This document shows positions 36,505 to 44,325 of a stretch of 64,000 nucleotides of DNA, in pieces (position 1 is the stretch's first letter; every line of letters starts with the position of its first letter). The position numbers and the translations under genes are program-made. Source of the stretch: Hyphomonas atlantica corrig. GTDB lineage: Bacteria > Pseudomonadota > Alphaproteobacteria > Caulobacterales > Hyphomonadaceae. The notes under the pieces are model-generated. The model saw nothing but the letters and a program-made list of their open reading frames with translations. It ran no database searches and had not been told where the DNA came from. The DNA lies in NCBI RefSeq assembly GCF_000682715.1, contig NZ_AWFH01000034.1:1-64000 (forward strand), read 5' to 3'.

Positions 36505-37403
36505 AGTTTGCCGCTTTTGCGCTCGCCGCTTCCGCCCTCGCCCTGACAGCAACGGCAGAGACTACAGACAGCGCAGCGCCAGCGGACGACACTGCCGTCG
36601 CGGCCTATACGGTGGAGCAGGCGAAGGCAGAGCCTGAGAATTGGCGCGCCGTGGACCCGGAGCGCCTGTTCATCTTCAATACGAACAAGGGGCGCATCCT
36701 TATCGAGGCTTTTCCGGAAGTTGCGCCAAAGCATTACGAACAGTTCGCGGCAATCGTCCGGTCTGGTGACTATAACGGCACGAAGTTTCATCGCGTGATC
36801 GAGGGGTTCATGGCCCAGGGCGGTGACATCCGCGCGATCAATGGCGTGGGCTCTGGCCTGCCGAACATTGAGGCTGAGTTCACCTTCCGTCGAAACCCGG
36901 CCGAGATGCCGCTCGATTATCCAATCGGAAACCGGGACGATGCCGATGGCGGCTTTATCAACGGGTTTCCGGTCGCGACCCGGCCACTCTGGCTTGCGCA
37001 GGATCTTGGCAACGAGACCATTCAGAGCTGGATTCCGCATTGCCCCGGCGTTGTGTCGACCGCGCGCCTTGGAAATGATGAGAATTCCGGCAACTCCCAA
37101 TTCTTCCTGATGCGCGGCTATGCGGAACATCTGGATAAGGAATACACGGCCTGGGGCCGCGTGATTGATGGTCAGGATGTGGTCATGTCGATCAAGAAAG
37201 GTCCGGACGGAACCGATGGCGTGGTTGCAAAAGACCCGGACACACTGGAATCCACCGCAGTGGCGGCGGATCTGCCAGAGTCCGAGCGACCACAGGCGTG
37301 GGTGATGCGCACCGACAGCGACCTGTTCGCCAGCCAGATTACCGAGCCGGGCCGTCCACATGTTTGTGACCTGCCGGCTGTTCCGACGGTTGTGGCCAAT
37401 TAG
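36501..37403 (+). CDS. Periplasmic cyclophilin-type peptidyl-prolyl isomerase
   Basis: 300 residues, longer than a minimal cyclophilin (about 165). A signal peptide (FAAFALAASALALTATA) precedes the domain. Cyclophilin motifs are visible: YNGTKFHRVIEGFMAQGGD (catalytic Arg, Phe) and NSGNSQFFLM. An insertion of roughly 55 residues between them contains RPLWLAQDLGNETIQSW, and a C-terminal extension follows the last strand. It probably assists folding of exported proteins. Coupled to coaD and followed by queA after 23 bases. Confidence 0.9.
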   Translation: MKFAAFALAASALALTATAETTDSAAPADDTAVAAYTVEQAKAEPENWRAVDPERLFIFNTNKGRILIEAFPEVAPKHYEQFAAIVRSGDYNGTKFHRVIEGFMAQGGDIRAINGVGSGLPNIEAEFTFRRNPAEMPLDYPIGNRDDADGGFINGFPVATRPLWLAQDLGNETIQSWIPHCPGVVSTARLGNDENSGNSQFFLMRGYAEHLDKEYTAWGRVIDGQDVVMSIKKGPDGTDGVVAKDPDTLESTAVAADLPESERPQAWVMRTDSDLFASQITEPGRPHVCDLPAVPTVVAN

Positions 37404-37426
37404 GGCAACTACCGAGGCTGGGGCCG

Positions 37427-38482
37427 ATGGACCTTTCACAATTCCAGTTTGACTTGCCGGAAGAGCGGATCGCCTTGCGTCCGGTTGAGCCGCAGGATTC
37501 TGCGCGCCTTCTGGTCGTGCACGGAGATGGCAGGCTGGAAGATGCCCATATCCGGGACCTTCCGCGGTTTTTGTCGCCCGGGGATGTCATGGTGTTCAAT
37601 GATACGCGGGTTTTGCCTGCCGCGTTGAAGGGGGTTCGTCCGGCAAGGGACGAGACGGGGCAGGATGTTGCCTGCGACGTGAATTTGACTGAGCGCATTG
37701 ACGCCCGCTCATGGCGCGCGCTTGCCCGGCCGGGGCGCCGCTTGAAAGAGGGCGACCGTATTGTTTTTGCTGAAGGATTTTCCGCAGAGATTACCGGCCG
37801 CCACGAAGGCGGCGAGATCGGGCTGCTCTTTTCGCTCAGCGGCGATGAGCTGACGGCTGCGCTGGATGCGCACGGGGCCATGCCTCTGCCTCCCTACATC
37901 GCGCGTCGTCGCCCTGCAGACGCTAAAGACCGGCAAACCTACCAGACGGAGTTTGCAGGGGATGATGCCGCTTCAGTTGCGGCGCCCACGGCCGGACTGC
38001 ATTTTACCCCCCGGCTGCTCGAAGAGATCGATACGGCCGGGATCGCGCGAGAGACGGTGCGCTTGCATGTGGGGCTTGGTACGTTCAAGCCGTTAGAGGC
38101 GGCGCAGTTGGAAGCCAACCGGTTGCATGAGGAGTGGCGACGCCTGACGCCGGAAGTTGCTGAGCGTCTGAACGCGGCGCGCTCTGGTGGACGGCGCGTT
38201 GTGCCGGTCGGTACGACTGCCATGCGCACACTGGAAAGCTGTGCGAATGCAGACGGCATGCTGCGCGCCGCCACGGGGCCAACTGACATTTTCCTGAAGC
38301 CGGGCGATGCTGTGCGCGCGACCGATGCTCTTGTAACAAACTTCCATTTGCCTGGATCGAGCCTGTTCATGTTGGTCTGCGCGCTTATGGGAACTGATGT
38401 GATGCAGGCCGCTTACGCCCACGCTATCGAAACCGAATACAGGTTTTACTCCTACGGTGATGCGTGTTTGTTGCTGCCATAG
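37427..38482 (+). CDS. queA: S-adenosylmethionine:tRNA ribosyltransferase-isomerase
   Basis: 351 residues. The start MDLSQFQFDLPEERIALRP and the conserved GDVMVFNDTRVLPA, VAAPTAGLHFT and TDIFLKPG motifs identify QueA, which transfers the ribosyl part of SAM to preQ1-tRNA to make epoxyqueuosine. It belongs with queE at 23299 in the same pathway. In many relatives tgt follows; here it does not, and a convergent secreted-protein gene comes next. Confidence 0.96.
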   Translation: MDLSQFQFDLPEERIALRPVEPQDSARLLVVHGDGRLEDAHIRDLPRFLSPGDVMVFNDTRVLPAALKGVRPARDETGQDVACDVNLTERIDARSWRALARPGRRLKEGDRIVFAEGFSAEITGRHEGGEIGLLFSLSGDELTAALDAHGAMPLPPYIARRRPADAKDRQTYQTEFAGDDAASVAAPTAGLHFTPRLLEEIDTAGIARETVRLHVGLGTFKPLEAAQLEANRLHEEWRRLTPEVAERLNAARSGGRRVVPVGTTAMRTLESCANADGMLRAATGPTDIFLKPGDAVRATDALVTNFHLPGSSLFMLVCALMGTDVMQAAYAHAIETEYRFYSYGDACLLLP

Positions 38483-38511
38483 AAAAGCCCCCATGCTTGA
38501 AGCATGGAGGC
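38483..38511 (-). terminator. Intrinsic terminator of the small secreted-protein gene
   Basis: Read on the minus strand, GCCTCCATGC (38511-38502) pairs with GCATGGGGGC (38496-38487) with one mismatch around a five-base loop and runs into TTTT (38486-38483). It lies 24 bases beyond the stop of the minus-strand gene and one base after queA. Confidence 0.7.
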
Positions 38512-38534
38512 CTCACTACTCGAATAATCAAGAA

Positions 38535-38924
38535 TTAGCGAATTCGAACGGTTGCACGCACACCTTTCGGCTCGAACCGTTTTCCATTCTCTTTGTAGCA
38601 GAACATGGTGTCGTGGCGGACGCGCTCGCCATCTTCCCACGTGTACTGGAATGATTCGTAGCAATCATATCCGTTATAATCCGCGTACCAGCGGTGGGTA
38701 CGCCGTACTTCATGGCGGGTGTGCCAATGGCCGGATTCGTAGCCATTATAGACATAGGTTTCATGCCGGTGACGAGGATGCGGATCCGCCGTGCGGACGC
38801 CCACACCAAGGTCAACATCGGCATCTACACCCAAGCCGAGCTGGGCGTATGCGGGAGCAGTTGCAAGCGCCGTCGCGAGACCAAACGCCGCAGTAGCGGC
38901 GATACATTTGACCGAGTTCAACAT
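38535..38924 (-). CDS. Small secreted protein of unknown function
   Basis: 129 residues. A signal peptide (AATAAFGLATALATAPAYA) with an AxA cleavage site is followed by a histidine- and tyrosine-rich middle (DPHPRHRHETYVYNGYESG) and then two cysteines (YDCYESF and MFCYKENG) that may form a disulfide. The preceding site is GGAGTTGA. I do not recognise the family. Transcribed alone with its own terminator. Confidence 0.72.
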   Translation of the reverse strand: MLNSVKCIAATAAFGLATALATAPAYAQLGLGVDADVDLGVGVRTADPHPRHRHETYVYNGYESGHWHTRHEVRRTHRWYADYNGYDCYESFQYTWEDGERVRHDTMFCYKENGKRFEPKGVRATVRIR

Positions 38925-38995
38925 GGATCAACTCCTTTCAGCTAGCCAGCAAAACGGCTCGCTGAAGGCGTGGTTCCTGTTGTCCTGAAATGGCC

Positions 38996-39475
38996 TTATT
39001 TCGGTAGTGCGGGCTGTCCGAGTTCATCCCGCGTGCGGATTGCTTTGGCCGCGGTGATGCGAGCAAGCAGACGGCCTTTGTCGTCTTTCCAGTCAGCTTC
39101 GACGAGGCCGGTTGTTCGACCGCGGCTGACGAGGCGACCTTCAATGGTGATCAGGCCGTGACTGACTGGACGCAGGATACGGGTCTGCAATTCCATGGTC
39201 GTGAACCACTCGCCCTCTTCCAGAGCGCTGGCCATCGTGATCGAGACGATATGGTCTGAAAACCCGGCAACCCAACCGCCAAAGGCGCGGTTTTCGCTGA
39301 TGTCGCGATCGCCGGTGTTTGGCCACTCGTACCGCGTATAGCCATAGTCGAATTCCTTCAGCCAAAGGTCTGGCCGAATGCCGAGATTCTTGAGGCCAAT
39401 GGGGGGCTGCCAGGATCCGTCCTGCAGATTGCTGAGAAAGGTGCGAGCCTGGGGTGAGAGGGTACGTTCGGTCAT
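38996..39475 (-). CDS. PaaI/hotdog-fold thioesterase-like protein
   Basis: 159 residues. The pattern ENRAFGGWVAGFSDHIVSITMAS, in place of the usual GGxxAxLxD, then FTTMELQTRILRPVSHG and EGRLVSRGRTTGLVEADW, matches the PaaI-like acyl-CoA thioesterase family. Its Asp (FSDH) could serve as the catalytic acid. The ATG overlaps the stop of the upstream csaA-like gene by four bases (39472-39475), and that gene in turn follows the SDR closely, forming a three-gene operon. Confidence 0.85.
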   Translation of the reverse strand: MTERTLSPQARTFLSNLQDGSWQPPIGLKNLGIRPDLWLKEFDYGYTRYEWPNTGDRDISENRAFGGWVAGFSDHIVSITMASALEEGEWFTTMELQTRILRPVSHGLITIEGRLVSRGRTTGLVEADWKDDKGRLLARITAAKAIRTRDELGQPALPK

Positions 39476-39843
39476 GCGAGCCGAGCTCCATTGGGGACTG
39501 TGTGGTCGGGTGAGAAGAGGACAATCCTGTCTTTCTCATCCGGGAAGCCGAGGGTGAGGACTTCGGACATGAATTTACCAATCTGGCGAGGCGGGAAGTT
39601 CACCACACCAGCGACCTGCTTGCCGATCAGGTCCTCCGGCACGTAGTGATCCGTGATCTGTGCAGATGATTTCCTTGTTCCGACGCCGGGGCCAAAATCG
39701 ATCAGAAGGCGAATAGAGGGTTTGCGTGCGCCTTCGAGCGGGGCAGCTTCGACGATTGTGCCGATACGGATGTCCACCTGTCGGAAAGTGTCAAAGCTGG
39801 TCTCTTCGGCGGGGGCCGAGTCCGGGGAATCTGTCAAATGCAT
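39472..39843 (-). CDS. csaA: CsaA-like tRNA-binding protein
   Basis: 123 residues, made of one Trbp111/CsaA OB-fold domain: QVDIRIGTIVEAAPL, LLIDFGPGVGTRKSSAQIT, VVNFPPRQIGKFMSEVLTLG. The family binds the outer corner of tRNA and has been described as a chaperone-like partner in secretion in Bacillus; the role in alphaproteobacteria is unclear. It begins three bases after the SDR stop and overlaps the thioesterase-like gene. Confidence 0.85.
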   Translation of the reverse strand: MHLTDSPDSAPAEETSFDTFRQVDIRIGTIVEAAPLEGARKPSIRLLIDFGPGVGTRKSSAQITDHYVPEDLIGKQVAGVVNFPPRQIGKFMSEVLTLGFPDEKDRIVLFSPDHTVPNGARLA

Positions 39844-39846
39844 GGA

Positions 39847-40614
39847 TCAGGTAACCGTTGTGCCGCCATCGACAACAATCATCTGCCCGGCCATGTAGGC
39901 GCCAGCCTTCGAAGCAAGGAATACGGCTGCGCCAGCAATGTCTTCCGGATCACCTATACGGCGCATGGGGGTGCCTTTTTCGATACGCTCGGCCAGTTTC
40001 GGATTTTCCCAGAGCGCGCGGGCAAAGTCTGTCTTGATCAGGCCGGGCGCGACGCAATTCACGCGGATATTGTGCGGGCCTAGCTCAATCGCGTAGTTGC
40101 GGGCAAGTTGGAAATCTGCGGCTTTCGAAATGTTGTATGCGCCAATCGTGTCGGACCCTTTGAGACCACCGATTGACGAAATAATGACGATGGCGCCGTC
40201 GTTCCGTTCCTTCATTTCCGGGGCGACGAGCTGGATCAGCCAATGATTGGAGATGATGTTGTTGGAGAGGATTTTCTCGAAGGACTCATCGTCGATCTCC
40301 TCGATCTTTCCATAATACGGGTTCGAGGCTGCGTTGCAGACGAGGATGTCGATCTGGCCAAAGGAGTCGCGCGTCTTTTCGACAAGCGTCTTGAGCTCAT
40401 CCTTGGAGGAGATGTTTGCCGGCACAGCAATCGCGGTCTCATCGCCATGCTTCGCGTTCAGGGCATCGGCGACTTCCTGGCATGGGCCGGGCTTACGAGA
40501 CGAGATGACGACGCGGGCGCCCTGTTCCGCCATTTGTTCTGCGATGGCCTTGCCGATGCCGCGAGAAGATCCGGTGATAACGGCCGTTTTGCCGGAAAGG
40601 TCGAACAGGCTCAT
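39847..40614 (-). CDS. Short-chain dehydrogenase/reductase
   Basis: 255 residues with AGGGAG upstream. TGSSRGIG, CNAASNPYYG (the NNAG region) and YNISKAADF are the SDR cofactor and active-site motifs; ISSRKPG at the end of strand two suggests NADP(H) use (Arg/Lys after Ser). The NPYYG wording recalls the DHRS4/FabG-like carbonyl-reductase group. First gene of the SDR - csaA - thioesterase operon. The substrate is unknown. Confidence 0.9.
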   Translation of the reverse strand: MSLFDLSGKTAVITGSSRGIGKAIAEQMAEQGARVVISSRKPGPCQEVADALNAKHGDETAIAVPANISSKDELKTLVEKTRDSFGQIDILVCNAASNPYYGKIEEIDDESFEKILSNNIISNHWLIQLVAPEMKERNDGAIVIISSIGGLKGSDTIGAYNISKAADFQLARNYAIELGPHNIRVNCVAPGLIKTDFARALWENPKLAERIEKGTPMRRIGDPEDIAGAAVFLASKAGAYMAGQMIVVDGGTTVT

Positions 40615-40699
40615 GATGGGGCTCCCTGAATTATGTTTTCCGGGAAATGGTTATCATAAGCGACCTTAGCGAACAGGGGTCACGCTAGGAAAAGCCGGA

Positions 40700-42358
40700 T
40701 CAGGTGAGTTGCCATTCCATCATCAGGATTTCGGCCAGCCGCTCGGTGCGCTTGCGCACGACTTCTGACGTCCAGGCATCCTGATCGACGAGGTCACGCG
40801 TCAAGGCGAAGTCCTGGCCGCCACCACCATTGAAGTAGACATCCTTTTTTGCGCGGTAGTCCATCCGATCGGCTTTCTGGTTCACCTTGTTGGTGAGCAG
40901 CACGAAATTGCCCAGCGTGTCGCATTGTTCGCGTCGTTTTGCGGGGTCGGGCCAGACAATCATCCAATGGCTATCCTCGCTGATATTGCGGGGCAGCACA
41001 TGCTCGACAGTCGCATCCGACTGGGGCGCAATGGTAAAACCACCATCCAGCGCCGCATTCAGGCGCAGCGCCATGGAGCGTCGTTGGCCGAACGTTGCAA
41101 ACCGTCCCAGCATCCGGTCGAAGGCCCGACGGCTTTCATCCTTGGAGATGTTGAAGGGGCTGCCACGCCCATTCAGGGCGCGCTTGTTACCAATGTTCTC
41201 ATTGACCTTGTTGAAGCGTTTCGTGCGCTGGTCGCGATCCGTCAATACGAGCATCACGATGTAGGACAGACGTTCGAGCTTGGTGAAAAATTCGGGGGCG
41301 TCTTCATGGTCAACGCCTTGCTCAACCAGGAATTTCAGTGCCGGCGCACGCCAACTGGTCTGATCAAGCGCGCGCATCTGGTTGAGCTTGTCACTGATCA
41401 GTTGCGCGTGGGGGCCCTCTTTCACGCGGGCCGTCGTGATGATCTTGTAGGCTTCGACATAGCGCGGCAGCAATTCGTCCAGAAAGCCGCGAGCAGTCAC
41501 TTTGGGGATCACGTTCTTGAGGAAGCCGGTGATCAGTTCGCCTTTGGAGGATTTGTCGTAAATAGAGCGGATCTGGCGCAGCAAGTCATCGAAGGCGCTT
41601 CCACCCAGAACCGCCTCATGTTCGGCCCATTGTTCGGAATAGGTGGCGGCTTCCTTGGTGGTGAATTTTGACCGTTGGAACAATTCGGTCTTGATGATGT
41701 CATGTGCGCCAGGTTCTTTTCCCCGCGTATTCAACACACGGAACACTTTGAAACCCTGATCCTTGTCGTTGACGACCACACGTACGAGCGCGCAGCGGTT
41801 GATTGTGATGTCCGCCAGGGCGCGCCGGTCTTCGTCGGAAAGCTCGCGGACGCGTTTCAGCAGGGTGCGGGCGTTCTGTACCATGCGGCGCTGACTGTCG
41901 CTCTCACCGGACTCGCCATCCAGCGAAAGAGTCGCGCCGGGCGTTTGAATCATGTGCCGGAAAAACGGCCCGTCCATATGGTTGAGCTCCAGCCTCCAGC
42001 TTGCGGCTTCACCCAGCATCGGGCGGGCCTCATCCGCAATCAGAGCGTGAATTTCCTTGCTTTTCGCGGCGTCCGATTCGGTATCGCGCAGGACAGCGAG
42101 GAGAATGGTCAGGGTCGTCAGACGCTGTTGCCCGTCGACAATTTCCAACAGGCCTTCTTCGGTGCCTCGATTCAGTACGACCGCGCCGATGAAGTGTGGC
42201 GTGCCGGTCTCCGCAGCATCGAGCAGGTCCGTCAGCAATTCGCCCGCTTCGCGTTCGCCCCAGGAATAACTTCGCTGATAGGGCGGCATGCACAGCCGCT
42301 CGCTAGGGGCAAAAATGTTCTTGAGTGAGCTCTCTTGAGCACGTACGCCGAGATCCAT
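40700..42358 (-). CDS. GmrSD-like protein with DUF262 and DUF1524 domains in one chain
   Basis: 552 residues from the ATG at 42358, chosen for AGAGGA upstream. The N-terminal DUF262 (GmrS) domain shows PPYQRSYSWGERE and the DGQQRLTTLTILL motif; FRVLNTRGKEPGAHDIIK follows. The C-terminal DUF1524 (GmrD) domain has EHVLPRN, the His-Me finger nuclease position, and LGNFVLLTNKVN. In GmrSD the pair restricts phage DNA carrying modified cytosines; single-chain forms (SspE, BrxU relatives) act in other defence systems. No partner gene (dnd, ssp, BREX) is in this window and the codon use looks native. Confidence 0.88.
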   Translation of the reverse strand: MDLGVRAQESSLKNIFAPSERLCMPPYQRSYSWGEREAGELLTDLLDAAETGTPHFIGAVVLNRGTEEGLLEIVDGQQRLTTLTILLAVLRDTESDAAKSKEIHALIADEARPMLGEAASWRLELNHMDGPFFRHMIQTPGATLSLDGESGESDSQRRMVQNARTLLKRVRELSDEDRRALADITINRCALVRVVVNDKDQGFKVFRVLNTRGKEPGAHDIIKTELFQRSKFTTKEAATYSEQWAEHEAVLGGSAFDDLLRQIRSIYDKSSKGELITGFLKNVIPKVTARGFLDELLPRYVEAYKIITTARVKEGPHAQLISDKLNQMRALDQTSWRAPALKFLVEQGVDHEDAPEFFTKLERLSYIVMLVLTDRDQRTKRFNKVNENIGNKRALNGRGSPFNISKDESRRAFDRMLGRFATFGQRRSMALRLNAALDGGFTIAPQSDATVEHVLPRNISEDSHWMIVWPDPAKRREQCDTLGNFVLLTNKVNQKADRMDYRAKKDVYFNGGGGQDFALTRDLVDQDAWTSEVVRKRTERLAEILMMEWQLT

Positions 42359-42403
42359 GTTGGCATCCTCTATACAAGACTTGTGAGTAGCCCTTGCCAA
42401 CAA

Positions 42404-42417
42404 TGACCACAACGTCA
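42404..42417. promoter_or_regulatory. Near-match to the TGACG-N4-CGTCA palindrome
   Basis: TGACCACAACGTCA, one mismatch from the pattern at 4676 and 6810, lies between the divergent GmrSD-like and FAH genes, 54 bases before the latter. A weak call by itself. Confidence 0.3.
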
Positions 42418-42470
42418 CATGAACCGTTTGCAAGGCGTTTCGGGAAAAAGTGTGACAGGAGAGTAACGCA

Positions 42471-43307
42471 ATGAGGTTGGTTCGGTTCACAGGAAAAGAT
42501 GGCGATCGCTACGGAATTCTTCGGGGCGAAAGCATCCGGCCAATCCCTGCAGAGACGCTGGAAGACGCACTGCAAACGACCGGGTCAGAAGCCCCTGAGA
42601 TCGCGCTCGCGGATGTGGAGTTGCTTGCCCCTGTTGAGCGCCCGAGAAAAATTCTGGGGATTGGTGTGAACTACGCCGCTCATGCCGCCGAGAGCGTCAG
42701 TTTCGTGGATACGAAAGCGCCTCAGGTCCAGAAATGGTTCAACAAGCAGGCCACATCCGCCAATGCGCCCTTTGGTGAAGTGCATCTACCAAAGGTTTCG
42801 GAACAGCTGGACTATGAAGTCGAGCTCGTCGTGGTTATTGGCAAGCATGGCCGCCATGTGCCGCGCGAGCGGGCGATGGAGATTGTTGGCGGGTTTTGCG
42901 TCGGCTGCGATTACTCGGTGCGCGATTGGCAGAAGGCGAGCCAGACCATGATTATGGGCAAGGGGTTTGACACGCATGCGCCGTTCGGCCCGGCTATCGT
43001 GACACCTGACGAGATTGAGGATGTCTCGTCGCTCCAGCTTCGATCCTACATAAATGGGGAGCTGCGCCAGAGCGGGCATGTTCGGGACATGATTCACGAC
43101 ATTCCAGCTCAGATCGCGCATCTGACCGCCGCGTTCACGCTGGAGCCAGGTGATCTCATTTTCACCGGGACGCCTGCAGGTGTGGGGGCGGGACATACTC
43201 CGCCAAAATGGTTGAAGGCTGGCGACACGGTTCGGCTCGAGATCGACCAGATAGGCGTGATCGAAAACCAGATTATTGCTGAACCTGAGACGGCAAGAAT
43301 CGGATAA
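42471..43307 (+). CDS. Fumarylacetoacetate hydrolase family protein
   Basis: 278 residues. The N-terminus (MRLVRFTGKDGDRYGIL) and core KILGIGVNYAAHAAE, DYEVELVVVIG (metal-binding Glu pair), GFCVGCDYSVRDWQ and GKGFDTHAPFGP, and FTGTPAGVGAGHTP are those of FAH-family C-C bond hydrolases or decarboxylases, which need Mg or Mn. The family covers fumarylpyruvate and acylpyruvate hydrolases and oxaloacetate decarboxylase. Substrate not readable; neighbours do not form an obvious catabolic cluster. Confidence 0.92.
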   Translation: MRLVRFTGKDGDRYGILRGESIRPIPAETLEDALQTTGSEAPEIALADVELLAPVERPRKILGIGVNYAAHAAESVSFVDTKAPQVQKWFNKQATSANAPFGEVHLPKVSEQLDYEVELVVVIGKHGRHVPRERAMEIVGGFCVGCDYSVRDWQKASQTMIMGKGFDTHAPFGPAIVTPDEIEDVSSLQLRSYINGELRQSGHVRDMIHDIPAQIAHLTAAFTLEPGDLIFTGTPAGVGAGHTPPKWLKAGDTVRLEIDQIGVIENQIIAEPETARIG

Positions 43308-43318
43308 GCCTCGCTGCG

Positions 43319-44041
43319 ATGATTGTTCGGAGCTTGCTCGCTTTTGCCGCCCTTGTGAGCGCGGTAGCCTGTGGATCGGCGAATGACGCGCCGGTCGCGC
43401 CTCCGCCCGAACTTGCAATCCGTTCAACTGACTTCGCGCTTCTGCCTTGTTCCGAGCGCTTGCTGCCAGGCAAATGCGTGATCGTATTGGCGGGTGGAAA
43501 GCGTGTGATGTTCGGCGCGCCTGCAGGCGTGACCCTGGATCAGTCGAACGCAGACCTTCGAAACCTGGATGCAGTGATGCTGCTGTCGCTGCGTGGTGAA
43601 GATGTCGAGGGGCTGGATGAGTTGAGGAATGCCGCTTGGCGCGCGGGGCGTGAAAGCTCGCTACCGGTGGCCGGGCCTTCGGGCACAGGTGAATTCGCGG
43701 GCATTCTGAACAGGGCTTATGAAGTATCCGATGCGCTGATCTTTGTGGAAGAGAGACCGGCTGGGGGCTTTGATGCGGCTCTGCTTGCCGTATTGCCCGG
43801 TGAAGGTCAGGCTGAAGCGACAGTTTTCGACACAGGCGATTTGCGCGTGCGGAAATTCGAAACGGGCACAGACCGCGCGACATATATTGTCGATTATGCA
43901 GGTCACAATCTGATCCTGTCGTCATGCGGCGGGACGCCATTGCAGGAATTATCGGGCGGAGAGTTTCGTGTGCTTGATTGCGAATCGGAGTGGCCATTGG
44001 GGGCGCCGGAATTCGTATTTCGTGACGGCTCGTCTGATTGA
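43319..44041 (+). CDS. Lipoprotein with metallo-beta-lactamase-like fold lacking the metal motif
   Basis: 240 residues. A signal with lipobox VAC gives Cys18. The middle resembles RNase Z-like metallo-beta-lactamase proteins: NLDAVMLLSLRGEDVEGLDEL, then AAWRAGRESSLPVAGPSGT and ILNRAYEVSDAL. The canonical HxHxDH is replaced by Ser90-Leu-Arg92-Gly-Glu94-Asp95, so no zinc site is expected. Four or more cysteines (44, 53, and two near the C-terminus) may form disulfides. Starts 11 bases after the FAH-family gene and probably belongs to its transcript. Fold assignment is by pattern only. Confidence 0.75.
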   Translation: MIVRSLLAFAALVSAVACGSANDAPVAPPPELAIRSTDFALLPCSERLLPGKCVIVLAGGKRVMFGAPAGVTLDQSNADLRNLDAVMLLSLRGEDVEGLDELRNAAWRAGRESSLPVAGPSGTGEFAGILNRAYEVSDALIFVEERPAGGFDAALLAVLPGEGQAEATVFDTGDLRVRKFETGTDRATYIVDYAGHNLILSSCGGTPLQELSGGEFRVLDCESEWPLGAPEFVFRDGSSD

Positions 44042-44269
44042 CCTCAGCATTCGCTGTTATTCCACAGCTTCCCCCGATGTCGCCGATCAGCTGTCATGGA
44101 GGCGATTATGCCGAATTGTCAGATGTCGCGCATAGCGCGCTGACACTATTCACCTTGTCCGGGAACGCGACGCCTGCCATGCTTTGAACCACTGGGATTG
44201 TGGCATGAGTGTAAACAAGCTGCGACAAGAAGGTCGCGCTTGGCAAATTCTTTCAATTCCTCGCAATTC

Positions 44270-44296
44270 GTTAACCAATTGGGCCTAGCTGTTAAC
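44270..44296. promoter_or_regulatory. Two GTTAAC half-sites one double turn apart
   Basis: GTTAAC occurs at 44270-44275 and again at 44291-44296, exactly 21 bases apart, 30-55 bases before the TipF-like gene. The first continues as TTAACCA, similar to half of a CtrA site (TTAACCAT). Spacing over two helical turns would put bound proteins on the same face. Confidence 0.35.
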
Positions 44297-44325
44297 ATTC
44301 ATGGGTTGTATCGGGTGCTGACGTA

